Assembly (NCBI GenBank): GCA_026645735.1
Contig: JAPKMT010000001.1
Location: forward strand, 163,318 to 227,317
Direction of reading: 5' to 3'
DNA length: 64,000 bases
Source of the DNA: Flexilinea sp.
GTDB taxonomy: Bacteria > Chloroflexota > Anaerolineae > Anaerolineales > Anaerolineaceae
The stretch's first letter is position 1. Every line of letters starts with the position of its first letter. The notes beneath the pieces are model-generated. The model was given only the letters and a program-made list of their open reading frames with translations, had not been told where the DNA came from and ran no database searches. Shown here piece by piece: positions 53,773 to 62,889 of this stretch. Both the position numbers and the translations under genes were made by a program.

Positions 53773-55227
53773 ATGGACGAATTATATGATGTAATGATTA
53801 TCGGTGGTGGTGTAGTAGGCAGCGCGATAGCCCGGGAATTATCCCGTTATGAATTAAAAATTGGTGTATTAGAAAAGAACCTTGATGTTTGCTTTGAAAC
53901 CAGTGGCCGAAATTCCGGTGTGATTCATGGCGGTTTTGCTTATGATCCAGGAACGTATAAAGCCCGCTTTTGCGTGGAAGGAAATTTAGAATTTGATCAG
54001 GTCGCAGCAGAATTGGGGGTTCCTTTTAAACGCACCGGTAAGGTTCTGGTTGGCAACACGCCAGCTGATATGGAAAGTTTGAAACGTACACTGGAATCCG
54101 GTCAGATTAATGGCTCCTGTGGTTTGGAAATCATCGATGATGCCCAATTACATAACCTGGTTCCTTCCGTGATCGGGAAATTTGCTCTTTGGTCACCCAA
54201 TAGCGGAATTGTCGATCCATTTCTCTACACGATTGCTCTGGCAGAAAATGCGGCCTGTAATGGTGTCACCTATCTGTTCGATCATGAAGTTACAGGAATT
54301 TCTCGTGCCAGGGACCGATACACAATAATTACGTCAAAAGGCGATTATCGTACCCGCTGGGTTGTTAATAGCGCCGGTCTTGGATGCGGAAAAATATCTG
54401 AAATGCTTGGGCTGAGGGGATACAAGATCGTTGGTTCCAAAGGTGATTATATTATTTTGGATAAAAACGTTGGACCCCTGCTTCCCATGCCGGTCTATCC
54501 TGTTCCGAGCAATACTTATATGGGAATTCATGTCACACCAACTGTGGATGGAAATGTCATTGTCGGTCCCAATGCAGAATATATCAATGAAGATGCCTTC
54601 AGTTATTATGGCGTCTCTCAAAAGGAAATTCGATCTTTGGCGGAAAGTGCAAACACGCTTTGGCCATGCATTCATAAAAAGGACTATATCCGGAATTATT
54701 GCGGTATCTTACCAAAATGGGTGGATGAAAACGGAAAAATCCAGGATTATAAGATTGAAGCTCGCAGCGAGGCTCCGAATTCAGTCAATCTGGTTGGAAT
54801 TGAATCGCCTGCATTGACGTCGGCCTTACCGATCGCACGTTATGTCGTGAGTTTGTTTGCGGAGAAGGAATCTTTTATCCGCAATACTACTTTTAACCCG
54901 GTACGAAAGCCAATCATTCGCTTTGCCGAACAAAATGATGAAAACAAAGAACAACTCATTAAAGAAAATCCGGATTACGGTGAAATTATTTGCAGATGCG
55001 AAAAAGTGACCAAAGCTGAAATGCTACAGGCCATTCATAATCCGCTGAATGTAGATACGGTAACAAGCATTAAATACCGTACGCGTGCAATGATGGGGCG
55101 CTGTCAGGGTGGTTATTGTCAGACACGCCTGGCTGAAATGATTGAACAAGAAAAATCTAAAGCAGTTGAAGATATTGTATATGCCAGAAATGGCTCAAAA
55201 TTGTTTGTCGGGAAAGTGAGAAGATGA
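53773..55227 (+). CDS. FAD-dependent dehydrogenase with BFD-like 2Fe-2S domain (GlpA/LhgO-like)
   Basis: A 484-aa protein. The FAD loop is VMIIGGGVVGSAIARELSRY (residues 8-27), followed by ETSGRNSGVIHGGFAYDPGT of the DAO/GlpA group. The C-terminal domain (about 400-455) has four cysteines, IICRCEKV and GRCQGGYCQTRL, for a 2Fe-2S cluster. It probably oxidises a hydroxy compound (a glycerol-phosphate, polyol or 2-hydroxy acid) and passes electrons to the next protein. Stop overlaps the next start by 4 bp. Confidence 0.88.
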   Translation: MDELYDVMIIGGGVVGSAIARELSRYELKIGVLEKNLDVCFETSGRNSGVIHGGFAYDPGTYKARFCVEGNLEFDQVAAELGVPFKRTGKVLVGNTPADMESLKRTLESGQINGSCGLEIIDDAQLHNLVPSVIGKFALWSPNSGIVDPFLYTIALAENAACNGVTYLFDHEVTGISRARDRYTIITSKGDYRTRWVVNSAGLGCGKISEMLGLRGYKIVGSKGDYIILDKNVGPLLPMPVYPVPSNTYMGIHVTPTVDGNVIVGPNAEYINEDAFSYYGVSQKEIRSLAESANTLWPCIHKKDYIRNYCGILPKWVDENGKIQDYKIEARSEAPNSVNLVGIESPALTSALPIARYVVSLFAEKESFIRNTTFNPVRKPIIRFAEQNDENKEQLIKENPDYGEIICRCEKVTKAEMLQAIHNPLNVDTVTSIKYRTRAMMGRCQGGYCQTRLAEMIEQEKSKAVEDIVYARNGSKLFVGKVRR

Positions 55228-56462
55228 GCACCATTAGAAAAGACGTAATTATTGTTGGGGGTGGGCCAGCGGGTCTTGCTGCCGCAATTGAGATGCACAG
55301 GAAAGGTTTACGAAATATTCTGATCATCGAGCGTGAGAAAAATCTTGGTGGTATTCTGCGCCAATGCATTCATGATGGTTTTGGACTTGCCCGATTTGGT
55401 CAGCCCCTCTCCGGACCTGAATATGCACAACGCTTTATTGATGAAGTGATTGAATTGGGGATTCCTTATGACGTAGGTACAACCGTGCTTTCAATTACTC
55501 CGGAAAAAGAAGTAACTGCTGTATCCTCTGACGGTTTGGTGACTTATCAAGCCGGTGCTGTAGTATTGACGATGGGCTGTCGTGAACGAACGCGGGGAGC
55601 GCTTGCAATTCCGGGCGAACGTCCTGCAGGTGTTTTCACAGCCGGTGTTGTCCAGAGCTATATTAACCTCCATAATACAATGGTCGGAAAAGAAGTAATT
55701 ATTTTAGGTAGCGGCGATATCGGTATGATTATGGCCCGGCGAATGACCCTGGAAGGTGCTCATGTTAATGCAGTCTTTGAGATTATGCCTTATCCAAGCG
55801 GACTGCCGCGTAATATTCAACAATGCCTTAATGATTATGATATTCCGCTGTATCTAAGTCATACTGTCACTGAGATTCATGGAAGTTCCCGGCTGACCGG
55901 GGTGACTGTTTCCGCAGTGGATGAAAACTTGCAGATTATTCCTGGAACTGAAAAGTATTATCCCTGCGATACGCTTATTTTGTCTGTAGGCTTGATTCCC
56001 GAGAATGAACTTAGCTTGAGCGCCGGTATAGAAATGGACAACCGGACAAAAGGGGCTGTTGTCGATGAATATTATCAAACAAGTGTTCCCGGCATTTTTG
56101 CTGCCGGAAATGTCCTCCAGGTTCATGATCTGGTTGATAATGTTTCACTCGAGGCTGAAAGCCTGGCTGACAATGTCGCTGTATATATTCGTGATGGTTC
56201 TCTTCCTGTGTGCGATGTTCAAATCATCACTGACGGGAATGTCAGTCATACGATTCCTCAGAGAATCAGCGGCCAAAAAGAATTTACACTTTCAATGCGG
56301 GTGCGTTGCCCATTTAAAAATTGCACAATTCTGATAAAACAAAACAATATCGCGTTAAAACGTGTAAAGTTACAAAAAGCGCTTCCTGCTGAAATGATCC
56401 GGATCTCAATTCCGAAGGATAACCTGAAGCCGGAAGCCGCTGTAGAGGTGTCTGTCGAATGA
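55224..56462 (+). CDS. NAD/FAD-dependent oxidoreductase of the GlpA-partner type
   Basis: A 412-aa pyridine-nucleotide-disulfide-like protein: FAD loop IIVGGGPAGLAAAIEMHRKG, GCRERTRGALAIPGERPAG, NAD loop VIILGSGDIGMIMARRMTLE, and the second FAD motif VPGIFAAGNVLQVHD. In known three-gene sets this protein sits between the GlpA-like dehydrogenase and a DUF1667 protein and is thought to carry electrons between them and an acceptor. It overlaps both neighbours by 4 bp. Confidence 0.9.
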   Translation: MSTIRKDVIIVGGGPAGLAAAIEMHRKGLRNILIIEREKNLGGILRQCIHDGFGLARFGQPLSGPEYAQRFIDEVIELGIPYDVGTTVLSITPEKEVTAVSSDGLVTYQAGAVVLTMGCRERTRGALAIPGERPAGVFTAGVVQSYINLHNTMVGKEVIILGSGDIGMIMARRMTLEGAHVNAVFEIMPYPSGLPRNIQQCLNDYDIPLYLSHTVTEIHGSSRLTGVTVSAVDENLQIIPGTEKYYPCDTLILSVGLIPENELSLSAGIEMDNRTKGAVVDEYYQTSVPGIFAAGNVLQVHDLVDNVSLEAESLADNVAVYIRDGSLPVCDVQIITDGNVSHTIPQRISGQKEFTLSMRVRCPFKNCTILIKQNNIALKRVKLQKALPAEMIRISIPKDNLKPEAAVEVSVE

Positions 56463-56821
56463 TAAAAAAATTCACTTGCATTATATGTCCGAACGGCTGT
56501 GAAGTTACCGTTGATATTCATAGCAACGAAATTGTATCCATTACAGGCGCAAATTGTAAACGTGGCCGGGAATATGTTCATCAGGAACTAACGGATCCGC
56601 GGAGAAATATCGCCAGCAGCATCCTGGTTGAAGATGGTGAATTGCCGCTCGCAAGCGTCCGCCTGACAAAACCAATTCCAAAGGATAAAATTTTCGATGT
56701 GATGCAGATCATTAAAAAGCAGCGGGTGAAAGCACCTGTTTCAATCGGACAAATTGTTGTTGCTAATATTTGCGATTTGGATTCTGATGTGATCATAACG
56801 AAGAACGTAGCAGCGAAATAA
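56459..56821 (+). CDS. DUF1667 cysteine-containing redox protein
   Basis: A 120-aa protein with four cysteines in the N-terminal half: FTCIICPNGCEV and GANCKRGREYV. DUF1667 proteins occur almost always after the two preceding oxidoreductases; a metal or Fe-S cofactor is plausible. It ends the island's operon. Function is inferred from context. Confidence 0.87.
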   Translation: MIKKFTCIICPNGCEVTVDIHSNEIVSITGANCKRGREYVHQELTDPRRNIASSILVEDGELPLASVRLTKPIPKDKIFDVMQIIKKQRVKAPVSIGQIVVANICDLDSDVIITKNVAAK

Positions 56822-57016
56822 CTTCATCAATGAAGGTAGTTTTCTACTTAATATTCGATCCCATTGTCATTTTGTATTGCTGAGAAAAAAAAGACTCCAA
56901 CAATTAAAAATTTTAGTCTGCATCGTAATCAAAAAATTGAACATTGACGTTACGTGTTTTTGTGATGAAGTCAGGCAGCAAATAAGTTGGAGAATCCCGT
57001 GTTAGGTGAAAAGACT

Positions 57017-57124
57017 CCCCTCTCTCCGCTAAAAATTTATACCACCTACTTGGGGGTATAAATTTTTAACGATAAGCGTGAGTCGAACCAGGGAGAGCTT
57101 GATATGAGCAGGCGAACATCGAGG
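57017..57124 (+). repeat. Diverged copy of the tRNA-Ser 3' end and downstream module, copy B
   Basis: CCCCTCTCTCCGCT matches the tRNA-Ser acceptor end; then come a hairpin (TATACCACC ... GGGGGTATA), TTTTTAACGATAAGCG, AGTCGAACCAGGGAGAGCTT and GAACATCGAGG, parallel to 41925-42030 along the whole length with scattered changes. Its flanks (56822-57016) show no gene. Confidence 0.75.
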
Positions 57125-57219
57125 TAATAAACAAGTCAAATTTTCCATCCAGTATAGGGTACGAGTGTTTTCGACTTCTACTTAAAAATTGCTGCAATTC
57201 ATTCAGGATTAGGAATGCT

Positions 57220-57336
57220 CTATTTTGTCAATGGTTCATTCAGTAATTCCGGATGAGCCTCAATAATACGCAGCAGTACATTTGCCGGTCCTTCCGGTTT
57301 ATATGATTGTCCTGGATTAGTAATTTGCAAAAACAT
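57220..57336 (-). pseudogene. Fragment of an XRE-family antitoxin gene (C-terminal end)
   Basis: A 38-codon frame ends QSYKPEGPANVLLRIIEAHP plus ELLNEPLTK. This is the typical C-terminal segment of HigA/NadS-like helix-turn-helix antitoxins. The helix-turn-helix itself is missing and the sequence upstream is AT-rich and closed by stops. No toxin partner is seen. I take it as a decayed remnant. The rest of 57125-57798 is AT-rich without a supportable gene. Confidence 0.6.
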
Positions 57337-57798
57337 ATTTCTTCAACCATGGCAAAAAAATTACTTGCTGTTATTCTAATAAAAGAATACAATATTATTT
57401 GAAAAAAATCGAGTATAAAGATATTTTGGATGATAAAAATTTGCATATATGATAGGCTTATCATGTTGTATAACATTCTATTTATTATTTATGAAATAGA
57501 TTAGTAAATCTGAAACAAACAAATTTAAAAACAAATAATTTATTCATCTCTATTAACAAGAATAAAGCATGAGTACTTTAAAGAAAACAGAAAATAATTC
57601 TATTTTCTGTTTGAGGATTGTTTTATTAAATCTGATGAATCAGAGTTCAATTCAATTAGGTAAATATTTCGATGATTTAACACTAATTTGAAAATAAATT
57701 GTGAATTCCATTGAAATCAATTGCTAATAAATAGTAAAGGATTTTTCTTATATTGAAAAAAATGGATATGTAATTTGCGATATATCTAGGAGTAATTT

Positions 57799-60700
57799 AT
57801 GACTGTTATAGAACAAAGAATTGTTCGTTGGAAAGAAAAGCTTCTTAATTTAGGAAAACGAAATCGGCTGTTAAATTATAAAGAAACCAAACGTTCGAAT
57901 ATTAATATTACATCTCCAGAAATTAGTGAGCTATATCGACTCCTCGTAATTGAAGAAAAAAATTTAAAATTTCCACTACCAATTTATCGGGATGAGTTTA
58001 ATCCTGATGATGACATATATGACTTTGTCGAGCATGGTGATATCGAAACAGATCGCTCATTACCTGAACAACAAAAATCGCTAAGAAATATTAGAGCAAA
58101 GGCTAAAATTGCTACAGATGAACAGGGTGTTAATGTCTTATTTCTAGGATTTGGTTTTGTTCATTGGAAGGAAAGTGAAAATTCCGAATTATGGATTAAT
58201 TCCCCACTTGTACTTGTTCCAGTTAATTTGACGATAAGGAATATCAGTGCTCCTTTCGTATTGAGTTTGAATGAAGATGAAATTGTTGTGAATCCGACAT
58301 TGAAATATAAATTTGAAAAGGATTTCGGATTATTACTGCCATCTTTTGATGATTTTGAAGAAGATATTTGTGGTTACCTAAAAAATGTTGAATCTATGAT
58401 AAAAAAACTAGGGTGGAATGTTTCTCAAGCTGCGGGACTAAGCCTATTATCGTTTTTAAAAATTAACATGTATAGGGACTTAAATGAAAATTCAGACAGA
58501 ATAAACAGTAATTCAGTCTTGCGAGCAATAACGGGAGACTCAAGCTTACTTCCAGAAATCTCTGAAGAATACAACTGCTATGATCATGATAAAGAGACAA
58601 ACCCTGTTGATGCATTCCAAGTATTAGATGCCGATGCCAGCCAACAAGATGCTATTCTATATTCAAAAAAAGGTATAAGTTTTGTACTTCAAGGTCCACC
58701 TGGAACTGGCAAGAGCCAAACGATATCAAATATTATTGCAGAAGGACTGGCTGATGGTAAAAAAATATTATTTGTTTCTGAGAAGATGGCGGCTCTTGAA
58801 ATTGTTTACAAGAGACTTAACCAAGTTGGCCTTGCAACTTTCTGCTTAGCACTTCACAATTATAAAGTTAAAAAAAAGGAAGTACTTGAGGAATTAAAAA
58901 AGACACTTCAATCAAAGAATGGAATGCATCAAAACAATTTAATAGATATCGAGGATTTGGAAAAATTAAACAACTTAAAAAGGGAAAGAGATGTATTAAA
59001 TCAATACAACGAACAATTGCATTCAATTTGTAAACCTTTAGGAATTACAATTTTCCAGGCACAGGGTAAAATCGCACAACTTTATGATTCCCCTGACTTC
59101 ATTTTCAGTATCAATAATATCGAAGAAACAACCATTGAACAATTAAACAACTATTTTTATCTTCTAAATAGTTTTGCCAATATTATTGGGAAGATGAGTG
59201 GTGATTATGTATTAAATCCTTGGTATGGTTGTACTGTTCCAACTATATCCCATGAGCTTCGGCATGATATAGAGACAAAACTTAGAAAACTTATTTTACA
59301 TTTATCGGATTTGACAACATTTTTTTCTAATCTGAGTCGAAAACTAAATTATGAGATTAAACCATCTTATGAAAATTTATCACTATGGATCGATTTGTTG
59401 AATCTGTTAGCTATTTCGCCAAAAATTTCGTCATCTTGGATTCAAACAAACGATTTATTGAGTCTACATTTGCTTGTTAATGAATATAAGAATAAGCAAG
59501 AAAAATACCACGAACTAAAAAGCAGCATATCACTAAGGAATTCAGAAGAGTTTTTTTCAATAGACGCGTCTGATATTATCACATCCTTTAAAAAAGCATC
59601 AGAAAAAGCGCAATTTTGCATTAATAATAAGACATTTCTTACTGAAGAAATACTAATAAATAACATTCCGAATGTTCTGTCCACATTAGACAGAATTTTA
59701 TCATCGTTATATGACGCAATTTCTGCTGATAGCAAATTTGCTAACTTATTTGGACTAGAGCCTGTAATAACGATAAAAGAGTTTTTCTTTCATTACCAGA
59801 TAACATGTTGTTTATTGAGTAATCCTAAGCCAACAGAATTCTGGTTCGAATCGGAAAAATTATCAATAATCAAGAATTTGATTCAAAAAGCAAAATATGT
59901 TTTTTCTCAAGTGGAATTAATGGAAGCAAACCTACTTTCAAGATATAGCAGAGAAATACTCGATATCGATTATAAATCAATTGCAATACGCTTTAATACA
60001 AAATATAATTCAATATTTAAAGCAATTAGTAATTCATATAAAACAGATAAACGTTTATTCTTGGGCTTAGCTAATGGAAACACAAAAAAAATTGATGATA
60101 CTGCAATTTTGAGAGTACTAAATGAGTTGAAAGCAATTGATGAGAATAAAATATGGATTAAAGAAAATAATGATAAGCTGGTTATGCTTTTGGGAAGCCA
60201 TTATTTAGGAGATTTAACAGATTGGGGGGCTGTTGAGAAAAGTATTGTCAATTTTGATCGTATTATCTCATTATTCTCTCGTTCGATGTTACCACAATCA
60301 ACAAGGCACTTAATTATTGCTGGATTAGATAGTATTCCTGAGATTATTGAAACAAAAAAGAAGATAGAAATTTATTTAAACGAACAAGCAGATAAAATAT
60401 TACCGCAAATCTTATTAACTAATTGCAATTTATTAGATTCACCTTGTAGTGAGATCATTTCAATCTGCAAAAACGCCAAACAGTTATTATTGGAACTAAA
60501 TAATAGTTTTGATAAGATGAAGCAATTTGAATTGCATCAATACTCATATTCGCAAATTATTAATGACATAACAAGTCTTCTTCAAATTCAAGAAATATCT
60601 CATAATATGGAGGAACAAGAGCGAGGATTGGCTGAAATTTTTGATAATGAATATCTTGGATTAAATACTAACTGGACTAAGATAATTAAAAATATAAATT

Positions 60701-62889
60701 GGGCAAGTAAACTAAGAAATATTATTGTTGAACTGGGAATACCAAGTGACCTCATTTTTCCAATTTGCGTTGACGAAGATTCGATAAGTTATATTATTGA
60801 AATTTGTCAACAAATTGAAAGAATTAAAAATGAAATTTTCGAAGACGGAAGATGGATAATAAGTCTTTTTGAGGACAAGCAATCGATTTCAAATTTAAAA
60901 TTAACAGAACTACTTAATCGTTTGAGTGAGGCGCTCAAACTTAGCTATCTAGAAGAATGGATTGACTTTAGGGAGTGCCGAAAAAAGTGTCGGGATGCAG
61001 GTTTAGGAGAGTATTGCATACAAATAGAAAAACAGAAAATTCCTACGGATACAATAGTTCCTGCATTTTTGAAGCGATTCTATCGTTTATGGCTTGATTC
61101 AATTATGAAAGAGCATCCAGCAATAATTAGTTTTCGATCACGAATACAAAAAGAACGAACAAATGTTTTTGCAGGATTAGATAGACAACAATTTGAGATT
61201 GCAAGGCGTAGAATTCGAGCTTCTCTCATATCAAAAATACCAGACAATAATCGGTTTCGAAATGCTAACGATGAACTGTATTTATTAGAAAGAGAGTTAA
61301 ATAAACAGAAAAGAATTATGCCGATCAGGAAACTCTTTCAAAGAATTCCAAATCTACTTCTTGCGCTGAAACCTTGTTTAATGATGTCGCCATTAAGTGT
61401 GTCTTTGTTCTTAGAAGCAAAAAGCTATGATTTCGATTTAGTAATATTTGATGAAGCATCTCAAATCTACACTGAGGATGCCGTTGGTGCAATTCTTCGA
61501 GGTAAGCAAATTATTATTGCTGGAGATAACAAACAACTTCCTCCTACAAGCTTCTTTTCCGCAAGAACATTGGACGGTGATTATGATGAAGATGATGAAG
61601 AAATAGATGATGATTATAGCGAAATCAATACCTATGATTCTATCCTCGATGAAGCTGCATCAGCATTACCAACAAAGTCACTCTTGTGGCATTATCGAAG
61701 TCGTCACGAAAATCTTATCGCATTTTCAAACCATAAGGTGTATAACAACAGCCTTACAACCTTTCCAGCTTCTATTGATAAAGTACCAAATAATGGTGTT
61801 GAATATTATTATGTACCTGATGGCTTTTATGAGGGCGGAGGAAAAAATTGTAACGCTCGTGAGGCCCAAAAAGTGGTTGAGCTTATTCAGGAACACATTA
61901 TCAATTATCCTAATCGGTCTCTAGGTGTCATTGCATTTAGTGAGAAACAACAACAAGTAATTGATCTTGCAGTAAGGCAATTCCGAATACAAAATCAACA
62001 ATATGAGAATTTTTTTTCCGAAGATGAAGAAGAAGCTTTTTTTATTAAAAATCTTGAGAATGTTCAAGGTGATGAGAGAGACACAATTATCTTTAGTATT
62101 GGATATGCTAAAGACAGCACCGGAAAGATGTATATGCGATTTGGTCCATTAAGTAGCCAAGGCGGATTTCGCCGTTTGAATGTAGCAGTGACAAGAGCTA
62201 AATTCAATGTAAAGTTGGTAGGTTCTATTCTTCCAACAGACATTGACTTAGACCGTACAAATTCTGATGGTGTGAAAATGCTACGTTCTTATATCGAATT
62301 TGCTATCCGAGGTAAAGAAGCTTTACAGGATTTATCGATAACTGATTTCATCGAGACAGAATCTCCATTTGAAGAGGCAATTTATGAATTTTTATCTCAG
62401 CGAAATTATGATGTAGTAACACAAATCGGTTGCTCAGGATACCGTATTGACATGGCCATAAAACATCCCACTTTGAGTGGACGATTTGTGCTAGGTATTG
62501 AATGTGATGGCGCATCTTATCATTCAGCTCGAACAGCTCGAGAGCGGGACAGATTGCGACAAGATGTCCTTGAAAACATGGGTTGGAAAATTTATCGAAT
62601 TTGGTCAACTGATTGGATAAAAGATCCAAAAAGTGAGGGAGAAAAACTAGTTGAAGCAATTGAAAATGCATTATCTAGTTATATTGATAAAGTAGATACT
62701 TTATTGAATGAAAAAGATGAAGATATTCCAGCTTTGTTTCCTCCAACTGCGCACGCCGGTGAAATCGCACACCTTAACCGGACTATGCCGCACAGTCGGG
62801 ACGATAAAAATACTGGTTTAATATATTTTACATTAAGTGTGCGGCATGGTCCGGTTTCCACGCAACTTTCTTTGGGAATCTCCGAGTAA
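57799..62889 (+). CDS. DUF4011/superfamily-1 helicase with Vsr-like nuclease domain, 3' end replaced by IS
   Basis: A 1,696-residue frame. Residues 1-170 are DUF4011-like (WKEKLLNLGKRNRLLNY). The helicase has Walker A LQGPPGTGKSQTISNII near 297-313, Walker B DLVIFDEASQIY near 1213, IAGDNKQLPPTSFF, and motif VI RRLNVAVTRAK near 1460. A long helical insert separates them. Residues about 1520-1625 form a Vsr/MTES_1575-like nuclease (EEAIYEFLSQRNYDV, YRIDMAI, VLGIECDGASYH). Such proteins occur in phage defence (for example Hhe-like systems). The last about 47 residues lie in IS21 sequence, so the native C-terminus is lost. Base composition is much more AT-rich than in the rest of the window. AGGAG is at 57788-57792. 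Confidence 0.88.
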   Translation: MTVIEQRIVRWKEKLLNLGKRNRLLNYKETKRSNINITSPEISELYRLLVIEEKNLKFPLPIYRDEFNPDDDIYDFVEHGDIETDRSLPEQQKSLRNIRAKAKIATDEQGVNVLFLGFGFVHWKESENSELWINSPLVLVPVNLTIRNISAPFVLSLNEDEIVVNPTLKYKFEKDFGLLLPSFDDFEEDICGYLKNVESMIKKLGWNVSQAAGLSLLSFLKINMYRDLNENSDRINSNSVLRAITGDSSLLPEISEEYNCYDHDKETNPVDAFQVLDADASQQDAILYSKKGISFVLQGPPGTGKSQTISNIIAEGLADGKKILFVSEKMAALEIVYKRLNQVGLATFCLALHNYKVKKKEVLEELKKTLQSKNGMHQNNLIDIEDLEKLNNLKRERDVLNQYNEQLHSICKPLGITIFQAQGKIAQLYDSPDFIFSINNIEETTIEQLNNYFYLLNSFANIIGKMSGDYVLNPWYGCTVPTISHELRHDIETKLRKLILHLSDLTTFFSNLSRKLNYEIKPSYENLSLWIDLLNLLAISPKISSSWIQTNDLLSLHLLVNEYKNKQEKYHELKSSISLRNSEEFFSIDASDIITSFKKASEKAQFCINNKTFLTEEILINNIPNVLSTLDRILSSLYDAISADSKFANLFGLEPVITIKEFFFHYQITCCLLSNPKPTEFWFESEKLSIIKNLIQKAKYVFSQVELMEANLLSRYSREILDIDYKSIAIRFNTKYNSIFKAISNSYKTDKRLFLGLANGNTKKIDDTAILRVLNELKAIDENKIWIKENNDKLVMLLGSHYLGDLTDWGAVEKSIVNFDRIISLFSRSMLPQSTRHLIIAGLDSIPEIIETKKKIEIYLNEQADKILPQILLTNCNLLDSPCSEIISICKNAKQLLLELNNSFDKMKQFELHQYSYSQIINDITSLLQIQEISHNMEEQERGLAEIFDNEYLGLNTNWTKIIKNINWASKLRNIIVELGIPSDLIFPICVDEDSISYIIEICQQIERIKNEIFEDGRWIISLFEDKQSISNLKLTELLNRLSEALKLSYLEEWIDFRECRKKCRDAGLGEYCIQIEKQKIPTDTIVPAFLKRFYRLWLDSIMKEHPAIISFRSRIQKERTNVFAGLDRQQFEIARRRIRASLISKIPDNNRFRNANDELYLLERELNKQKRIMPIRKLFQRIPNLLLALKPCLMMSPLSVSLFLEAKSYDFDLVIFDEASQIYTEDAVGAILRGKQIIIAGDNKQLPPTSFFSARTLDGDYDEDDEEIDDDYSEINTYDSILDEAASALPTKSLLWHYRSRHENLIAFSNHKVYNNSLTTFPASIDKVPNNGVEYYYVPDGFYEGGGKNCNAREAQKVVELIQEHIINYPNRSLGVIAFSEKQQQVIDLAVRQFRIQNQQYENFFSEDEEEAFFIKNLENVQGDERDTIIFSIGYAKDSTGKMYMRFGPLSSQGGFRRLNVAVTRAKFNVKLVGSILPTDIDLDRTNSDGVKMLRSYIEFAIRGKEALQDLSITDFIETESPFEEAIYEFLSQRNYDVVTQIGCSGYRIDMAIKHPTLSGRFVLGIECDGASYHSARTARERDRLRQDVLENMGWKIYRIWSTDWIKDPKSEGEKLVEAIENALSSYIDKVDTLLNEKDEDIPALFPPTAHAGEIAHLNRTMPHSRDDKNTGLIYFTLSVRHGPVSTQLSLGISE

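Noticed and set aside
41938..57016. Intact integrative element with integrase
   Set aside because: No integrase, excisionase or mobilisation gene lies between the tRNA-Ser repeats, and the repeats are diverged.
57240..57476. A 78-codon minus-strand frame
   Set aside because: It is in another frame from the antitoxin-like fragment, is very AT-driven and resembles nothing.
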